NCBI GenBank assembly: GCA_943332745.1
Contig: CALQQQ010000025.1
Location: 1-10,381 of the forward strand
DNA: 10,381 nucleotides
Direction: 5' to 3'
From: Opitutus sp. GAS368
Lineage (GTDB): Bacteria; Verrucomicrobiota; Verrucomicrobiae; Opitutales; UBA953
Shown here piece by piece: positions 6,367 to 10,381 of this stretch; the stretch's first letter is position 1; the number at the start of each line of letters is the position of its first letter. The position numbers were made by a program, and so were the translations under genes. The notes under the pieces were generated by a model. It saw only the letters and a program-made list of their open reading frames with translations. It did no database searches and was not told the DNA's origin.

Positions 6367-8931
6367 TTAAAGTCGGTAGATGAAGGCGTTCGATGCCAGT
6401 AGGCTGTGGCAGAGTTCCTGCCAGCGGGCGGCTTCGAGGGCATCGGGTGCGCGCGGCTTCTTGAGTAGCGGGTTAATCTCTTGGAGGAAGTTTCGAGCAC
6501 TCACGCGCTCTTCGGCGTTGATCGGCCGATTCCAAGCCCGCAGCCAGAGCGCCTCGAGGCGGGCGTTTTCATCCGCATGGGCGGAGATGAGTTGTTTTGC
6601 CAAGGAGCCGGCCCGCTTGCGGACCAGGTCGTTATTCAGTAGGAAGAGTGACTGCGTCGGCATGACGGTCTGGTTGCGCTGGCCGGTGATGCCGGCAGGG
6701 TCGGCGAAGTCGAAGAAGCTCCGGATCTTGTCCGCAGAAGACGCTCCATTGCGCATCACCGGGAGGTAGACCGTACGTTCGAATTCTTGGGAGGGGCGGG
6801 ATTTGCGATGGTGGTAACTCGGCGGATTGATGCCAGCGGCCGCGAGAGCGCCGGTATTTTCGATGATCTCGAGGGCCAGGGAAGGGCCGCCCGATTTGGT
6901 CGCGAGTTCGCCGCTGACCTTGAGCAGGGAGTCGCGGATGGCTTCGGCTTCGAGGCGTTGGCGGTTCATGCGCCAGAAGAGGCGGTTCTCAGGGTCGAGG
7001 CTCAGGCCTTCGGTGTGATTGGCGCTACTGAGCCTGTAAGCATGGCTGAGGACGAGGCCACGGAGGAGGCGCTTCTGCGACCAGCCGTCGGCCATGAAGC
7101 GGGTCGCAAGGTGGTCGAGCAGTTCGGGGTGGGAGGGGCGCTCGCCGCGTTCGCCAAAGTAATCGACGCTGCGCACGAGGCCCTCGCCGAAGAGCTTCTG
7201 CCAGAGACGATTCACCGTGACACGGGCGGTCAGCGGGTTGCGGCGGTCGGCAATCCATTCAGCGAGTTGGAGGCGGCCGCTTTGGCCGGCTGGGATGGCG
7301 GGGAACTTATCCCAGGATGCGACGCGCAAGGCACCGCGGGGGACGACGGCAGCGGGGGCGTAGGGATTGCCGCGCACGTAGATCGGCATGTCGGCCGGCT
7401 TCGCATCGTCTTGCATGGCGAAGGCCTTGGGAGCCTTCGATTTGAAGAACTCGGCATGTTGGATTTCGCTCCCTTTGATTTTCAGGAGCGCAGCGATTTC
7501 ATCGCGGCGCTTGGTGAGTGCATCCTTTTCTGGAGAGGGCTTGGGGGTGGGCGCGGCGGCGACGGGTACGGCCTTCTCGTTTGGCGTGGCGGGTTTGGCT
7601 GGGGTGGCTTTTTCGAGGGCGGCGAGTTTGGTGACGACGACTTTATTTTCTTCGGTCAGCTTGGCCTGTTCCGCTTTCATCGCGGCGAGTTTGGCGGCGT
7701 GATCGGCTTCGGCCTTCTGTCGCTCCGCGAGCTGCGTCGGGGATTCTGGCAGAGTCACGCTGCGGATGGTGCTCCAGACGCCAAAGCCGACCATCTTGCC
7801 GGAAGAGGGAGAACTACGCAGCATGCCGCCCATACCATAGTAGTCTTCGAGCCCTATGGGGTCGAACTTATGGTCATGGCAGCGGGCACAACCCATCGTC
7901 ATGCCAAGGAACGCCCCGCCGATTTTGATGAGCTGGGTGTCGATGTGATCCGTCTCCATCTTGGCCTTGTCGGGATTCACGATCTCGAGGTCGCCGACCT
8001 GCAGGAAGCCTGTGGCAATAATCTGTTCCGCGCGTTGTTCCGGCGCGGAGGCGGGCATGAGGTCGCCGGCGAGCTGCTCTTTGATGAACTGGTCGAAAGG
8101 CTTGTCCCGATTGAAGGCTTGGATGAGGTAATCGCGATAGCGCCAAGCGTGTTCCGCGAAGACTTCGTTGGAGGTGCCGATCATGTCGGCGTAGCCGGTG
8201 AGATCGAGCCAGTGGCGGGCCCAGCGCTCGCCGTAGGTCGGCGAAGCGAGCAGGCGGTCGACGACTTTGGCGTCGGCGTCGTCGGACTTATCGTTCGCGA
8301 AGGCGACGACTTCCTCGGCGGAGGCGGGGAGGCCGGTGAGGTCGAGGCTGACCCGTCGGATCCAGGTGTGTCGGTCGGCGTCGCCGGCGGGCTTGAGGCC
8401 CTTGTCTTCGATTTTTGCGAGGAGGAAGCGGTCGACCGGATCTTTTGGCCAGGCGGAGTCTTTGACGGCGGGAGCGGCAGGATTAGCCACCGGCTGGAAG
8501 GCCCAGAACTTTCGTCCGTCATCGAGATTGATGGTGCGCTTTGGCTTGGCGGCCTTGGCGGTTTCGCCGTTACGAGGGTCTGGTGCGCCGCGCTTCACCC
8601 ATTCTTCGAGGATGGCGACTTCGTCCGCCGGTAGGCGGCTCTTGGGCGGCATCGCGAAATCCTTGTCGAGATAGCGCACCGCCTTGATGACGAGGCTCTT
8701 CGTGAGGTCGCCCGGGATGATCGCGGGTCCGTTGTCGCCGCCGTGTTGCCAGCCGGCGCGCGTGTCGAGCGCGAGGCCGCCTTTGGTCTTCTTCTCCGTC
8801 GAATGGCAGTCGTAGCACCGCTTGATTAACACCGGGCGCACCTTCGACTCGAAGAACAAGTCGTCGTCGCCGGCGGCCAGCAGGGCGAGCGGCGCGAGGA
8901 AGAGGGCGGTGATGGAGCGGAAGCGGCGCAT
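6367..8931 (-). CDS. PSD1 and planctomycete cytochrome C domain-containing protein (PSCyt1-DUF1549-DUF1553)
   Basis: The product has 854 residues. A signal peptide (1-20, SITALFLAPLALLAAG region) indicates export. The N-terminal planctomycete cytochrome C domain (PSCyt1) has the haem motif CYDCH at residues 39-43 and a candidate distal Met at 94 (FAMPPKSRL). DUF1549 follows at about 160-375, with VDRFLLAKIE, RRVSLDLTGLP and YGERWARHWLDLTGYAD. It ends in a second CxxCH, CARCHDHKFDPI (348-359). Residues about 398-495 form a charged predicted coiled coil interrupted by an Ala/Pro/Lys-rich linker. DUF1553 spans about 540-845, with RNPLTARVTVNRLWQKLFG, RPSHPELLDHLA and a C-terminal LLASNAFIYRL. 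The reaction of this family is unknown; covalent haem at the first site, and perhaps electron transfer, are inferred from the motif. It starts 5 bases after the regulator's stop and 12 bases before DUF1501. Confidence 0.95.
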   Translation of the reverse strand: MRRFRSITALFLAPLALLAAGDDDLFFESKVRPVLIKRCYDCHSTEKKTKGGLALDTRAGWQHGGDNGPAIIPGDLTKSLVIKAVRYLDKDFAMPPKSRLPADEVAILEEWVKRGAPDPRNGETAKAAKPKRTINLDDGRKFWAFQPVANPAAPAVKDSAWPKDPVDRFLLAKIEDKGLKPAGDADRHTWIRRVSLDLTGLPASAEEVVAFANDKSDDADAKVVDRLLASPTYGERWARHWLDLTGYADMIGTSNEVFAEHAWRYRDYLIQAFNRDKPFDQFIKEQLAGDLMPASAPEQRAEQIIATGFLQVGDLEIVNPDKAKMETDHIDTQLIKIGGAFLGMTMGCARCHDHKFDPIGLEDYYGMGGMLRSSPSSGKMVGFGVWSTIRSVTLPESPTQLAERQKAEADHAAKLAAMKAEQAKLTEENKVVVTKLAALEKATPAKPATPNEKAVPVAAAPTPKPSPEKDALTKRRDEIAALLKIKGSEIQHAEFFKSKAPKAFAMQDDAKPADMPIYVRGNPYAPAAVVPRGALRVASWDKFPAIPAGQSGRLQLAEWIADRRNPLTARVTVNRLWQKLFGEGLVRSVDYFGERGERPSHPELLDHLATRFMADGWSQKRLLRGLVLSHAYRLSSANHTEGLSLDPENRLFWRMNRQRLEAEAIRDSLLKVSGELATKSGGPSLALEIIENTGALAAAGINPPSYHHRKSRPSQEFERTVYLPVMRNGASSADKIRSFFDFADPAGITGQRNQTVMPTQSLFLLNNDLVRKRAGSLAKQLISAHADENARLEALWLRAWNRPINAEERVSARNFLQEINPLLKKPRAPDALEAARWQELCHSLLASNAFIYRL

Positions 8932-8936
8932 GGCTC

Positions 8937-9602
8937 TCAGTCGGCCCAGGAGATATTGAAGAGGACGTGGTCCATCATCACTTGGGAGGCTTCGTCTGGC
9001 TTTCCGGTGGAGAGCGCCGCAAGTAGTTTACGGTGAGCGAGGACGGTTTCCGTCTCCGGACGATAATCATCCGCGCATCGCCGTTTGAAGATTTCGACCA
9101 GGTAGGCTTCATATTGCCAGCGGAGGGGCTCCCAAAGTTGTAATAGTCGCAGGTTGCCGCTGCAGGTTACGACATAGTGGTGAAGATCCATGTCTAGTCG
9201 CGAGAGCTCGGCGAACGAACCAGCCTTCTCTTGTTGCTCGATGTTCTTGGCGATAAAATCGGTATCGGCGGCGGTCCAGTTCCAGTTGGCGAGCCTGGCG
9301 GCCATGCTTTCGAGGGCGGCCCGGGCTTCCATGATCTCCCGGAGATCCTTCGCCGCGATGGTGCGCACGCGGGTGCGGCCGGTCTTTTCGAAACTGACCA
9401 GCCCTTCGCGTTCCAAGGCGATGAGGGCTTCGCGGACGGGAGCGCGGCTGGTATGGAAATGTTCGGCGAGGGTAGGTTCGGCGAGGGCGGAGCCTTGGGG
9501 AAAGAGCCCGCTGACGATCTCCTTGCGGAGCCGCAGATGGACGGCGGTCGCGCGGTTATTCCGCGGGGCACGAGCGGATGATTTTGCTTGGGGTTCGGCC
9601 AT
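8937..9602 (-). CDS. GntR/FadR-family transcriptional regulator with FCD domain
   Basis: The preferred start is the ATG at 9602, giving 221 residues. Residues 17-80 form a winged helix-turn-helix of GntR type (LRLRKEIVSGLFPQGSAL; TSRAPVREALIALEREGLVS), whose arginines normally read a GT-AC core. Residues about 86-215 are the all-helical FCD effector domain. It keeps the four-residue metal site of the family: D137, H141, H190 and H212, with DMDLHHYVVTCSGN and VLAHRKLLAAL as the surrounding motifs. FCD proteins usually sense small carboxylates or sugar acids. The effector here is unknown. An upstream TTG at 9674 would add 24 residues, but that stretch is Cys/His/Arg-rich and encoded by the repeated operator-like DNA, so I reject it. 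The gene ends 5 bases before PSD1, implying that the regulator is cotranscribed with the genes it controls. Repressor versus activator cannot be told from the sequence. Confidence 0.93.
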   Translation of the reverse strand: MAEPQAKSSARAPRNNRATAVHLRLRKEIVSGLFPQGSALAEPTLAEHFHTSRAPVREALIALEREGLVSFEKTGRTRVRTIAAKDLREIMEARAALESMAARLANWNWTAADTDFIAKNIEQQEKAGSFAELSRLDMDLHHYVVTCSGNLRLLQLWEPLRWQYEAYLVEIFKRRCADDYRPETETVLAHRKLLAALSTGKPDEASQVMMDHVLFNISWAD

Positions 9603-9695
9603 GGGTTTAAAGTGTCGACACTTCTGATGCCGACAAGTCCGGAAGCATGAAGTTCCGAATCTTTTCCCATCCAATGGCCGACTAGGTAGAAGTCC
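9603..9695 (-). promoter_or_regulatory. Intergenic region upstream of the GntR-PSD1-DUF1501 operon
   Basis: These 93 bases separate the stop of the NHL-type gene from the regulator's ATG and are the largest gap in the window, so they are the best place for an operon promoter. They hold a 14-bp palindrome and a degenerate second copy, plus a short inverted repeat (CGGAA 9640-9644, TTCCG 9653-9657). I found no convincing -35/-10 pair and no hairpin followed by a T-run, so read-through from the NHL gene remains possible. Confidence 0.5.
9610..9623. promoter_or_regulatory. Perfect 14-bp palindrome, candidate GntR operator
   Basis: AAGTGTCGACACTT is identical to its reverse complement. Its core TGTCGACA contains the GT...AC pattern typical of GntR-family operators. 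It lies 7 bases upstream of the regulator's ATG. A degenerate copy, TGTCGGCA on the minus strand (9628-9635), lies 15 bp away centre to centre. The position suggests autoregulation of the regulator and the following operon. The sequence symmetry is certain; the binding role is inferred. Confidence 0.55.
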
Positions 9696-10381
9696 TTAGA
9701 CCCGCTCCAGTTTGATGGGGTAGGTCTTGCCCGAGGCGAACTGGGCGATGATCAGGCTACCGTCAGGATTAGCGATGACGTCGTGCGGGTGTAGAAAGAC
9801 GTCGGAGGTGTGCTTCATCGGCAGGAGCTTACCGGCGGCATCATAGACGGGCGCGGAACCGGCGATGTTCGAGACGACGCGGAGATTGGCATCGAGGATC
9901 GAGAGGAAGCCGCGGCTATTGCGGTCCTTAGGCCAGTTGTCGGCGAGGTGGGCCACGACGTAGTACTGGCCCATGCGGCGGATCTGACGTGGGTTGCCGC
10001 CGGGGAGGTCGGTCTGGGCGAGCTTCTTGCCATCGAGGTCGAGGCGGAGGAGATACTGCTGATCGCTCATCGCGATGAGCATGGTCTCGGACTTGTCGGC
10101 GGCCGTATCAATCATGCCGCCGTGCGGGCCCCAGTGGACGATGCCGCCCTCAGGTCCGCCGAGGAGTCGCTTGAACGTACCATCGGCGGTGTAGTGTAGG
10201 ATGTAGTCTTTGCCGTAACCATCGAGGACGTAGAACTCGCCATCGGCCCGGTGGAGCGTCCAGGAAGGCCGGTAGTCAGTCTCCTTGGCGTATTTACCTG
10301 TGTTAGGAGGGAGGGGCCACTCGCCGAGCTCTTCGCCAAAGGTCGCGAACTTGAATACCGAATGCTGATTGAGATCAGTGA
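9696..10381 (-). CDS. NHL-type beta-propeller protein, N-terminus off-window
   Basis: The frame is open from the right edge to the TAA at 9696-9698, giving 227 visible residues. An internal ATG at 10115 exists, but conserved-looking propeller sequence continues upstream of it, so it is not the true start. Visible blade-like units include GEFYVLDGYGKDYILHYTA, TMLIAMSDQQYLLRLDLDG, GFLSILDANLRVVSNIAG and the final NPDGSLIIAQFASGKTYPIK. Each follows the NHL pattern of hydrophobic strand, Asp/Gly turn and strand. The Gly/His-rich GPHGGMID and LHPHDVIANP loops are typical of six-bladed propellers in PVC bacteria, where the chain often ends in a GKTYPIKL-like closing strand. The visible part shows no catalytic signature. 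The signal peptide, if any, is outside the window. The gene ends 93 bases before the regulator, on the same strand. Whether it belongs to the same transcript is unclear. Confidence 0.88.
   Translation of the reverse strand, partial: TDLNQHSVFKFATFGEELGEWPLPPNTGKYAKETDYRPSWTLHRADGEFYVLDGYGKDYILHYTADGTFKRLLGGPEGGIVHWGPHGGMIDTAADKSETMLIAMSDQQYLLRLDLDGKKLAQTDLPGGNPRQIRRMGQYYVVAHLADNWPKDRNSRGFLSILDANLRVVSNIAGSAPVYDAAGKLLPMKHTSDVFLHPHDVIANPDGSLIIAQFASGKTYPIKLERV

Noticed and set aside
6787..8634. Long plus-strand open frame of 615 codons
   Set aside because: It is the codon-aligned antisense of the PSD1 gene. The product is a Gly/Val/Asp-rich string without recognisable motifs, whereas the minus strand carries conserved PSD1 motifs throughout.
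9605..9637. Possible promoter TTGTCG with TTTAAA on the minus strand
   Set aside because: The spacer is 19 bases and the -10-like box lies only 3 to 4 bases from the regulator's ATG, leaving no room for a leader. Both boxes match the consensus poorly.
9640..9657. Inverted repeat CGGAA-N8-TTCCG
   Set aside because: The arms are only 5 bp with mismatches on both sides and no T-run. This is too weak to call a terminator or a second operator.
9603..9674. TTG start that would lengthen the GntR regulator by 24 residues
   Set aside because: The extension is Cys/His/Arg-rich, unlike a GntR N-terminus. It is encoded by the repeated palindromic DNA, and an ATG at 9602 gives a normal family length.
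9696..10115. Short 139-residue gene starting at the ATG at 10115
   Set aside because: The same frame stays open to the window edge and carries propeller-like blades upstream, so this is an internal Met of a longer truncated gene.
1..10381. RNA genes, CRISPR arrays, insertion sequences or defence genes
   Set aside because: The window is almost fully covered by six minus-strand genes. I saw no tRNA-like folds, spaced repeats, transposase motifs or terminal inverted repeats.

Overview
The window is a GC-rich fragment carrying six genes, all on the minus strand and tightly packed. Paired genes for a planctomycete-type cytochrome/DUF1549/DUF1553 protein (PSD1) and a DUF1501 protein, together with large secreted beta-propeller proteins, point to a member of the PVC group. 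Verrucomicrobiota seems the likeliest phylum and Planctomycetota is the alternative. This assignment rests on gene content only; there is no rRNA or other marker here.

In transcription order (right to left) the layout is as follows. (1) 10381-9696: the C-terminal part of an NHL-type beta-propeller protein, cut by the right edge. (2) A 93-base gap holding a 14-bp perfect palindrome. (3) 9602-8937: a GntR/FadR-type regulator with an FCD ligand-binding domain. (4) 8931-6367: a secreted PSD1 protein with two CxxCH motifs. (5) 6354-4960: a DUF1501 protein with a twin-arginine signal. (6) 4953-3733: a secreted protein of no recognised family, apparently built from three OB-like beta repeats. (7) 3689-1: a very large secreted multidomain protein (discoidin-like, FlgD-like Ig, beta-propeller with an EF-hand-like calcium loop, start of a CBM9-like domain), cut by the left edge. 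The five genes from the regulator onward are separated by only 5, 12, 6 and 43 bases and look like one operon.

A reasonable reading is a locally controlled envelope module. A small-molecule-sensing repressor or activator sits first in the operon and probably binds the palindrome just upstream of its own start. The following genes all encode exported proteins: a haem-type protein, a DUF1501 alkaline-phosphatase-like partner, a repeat protein and a large carbohydrate-binding-style propeller. The substrate and biochemistry of PSD1/DUF1501 modules are not established, so a polysaccharide-related role is inference. No RNA genes, CRISPR arrays, mobile elements or phage genes are visible, and no stretch longer than about 100 bases lacks a gene.
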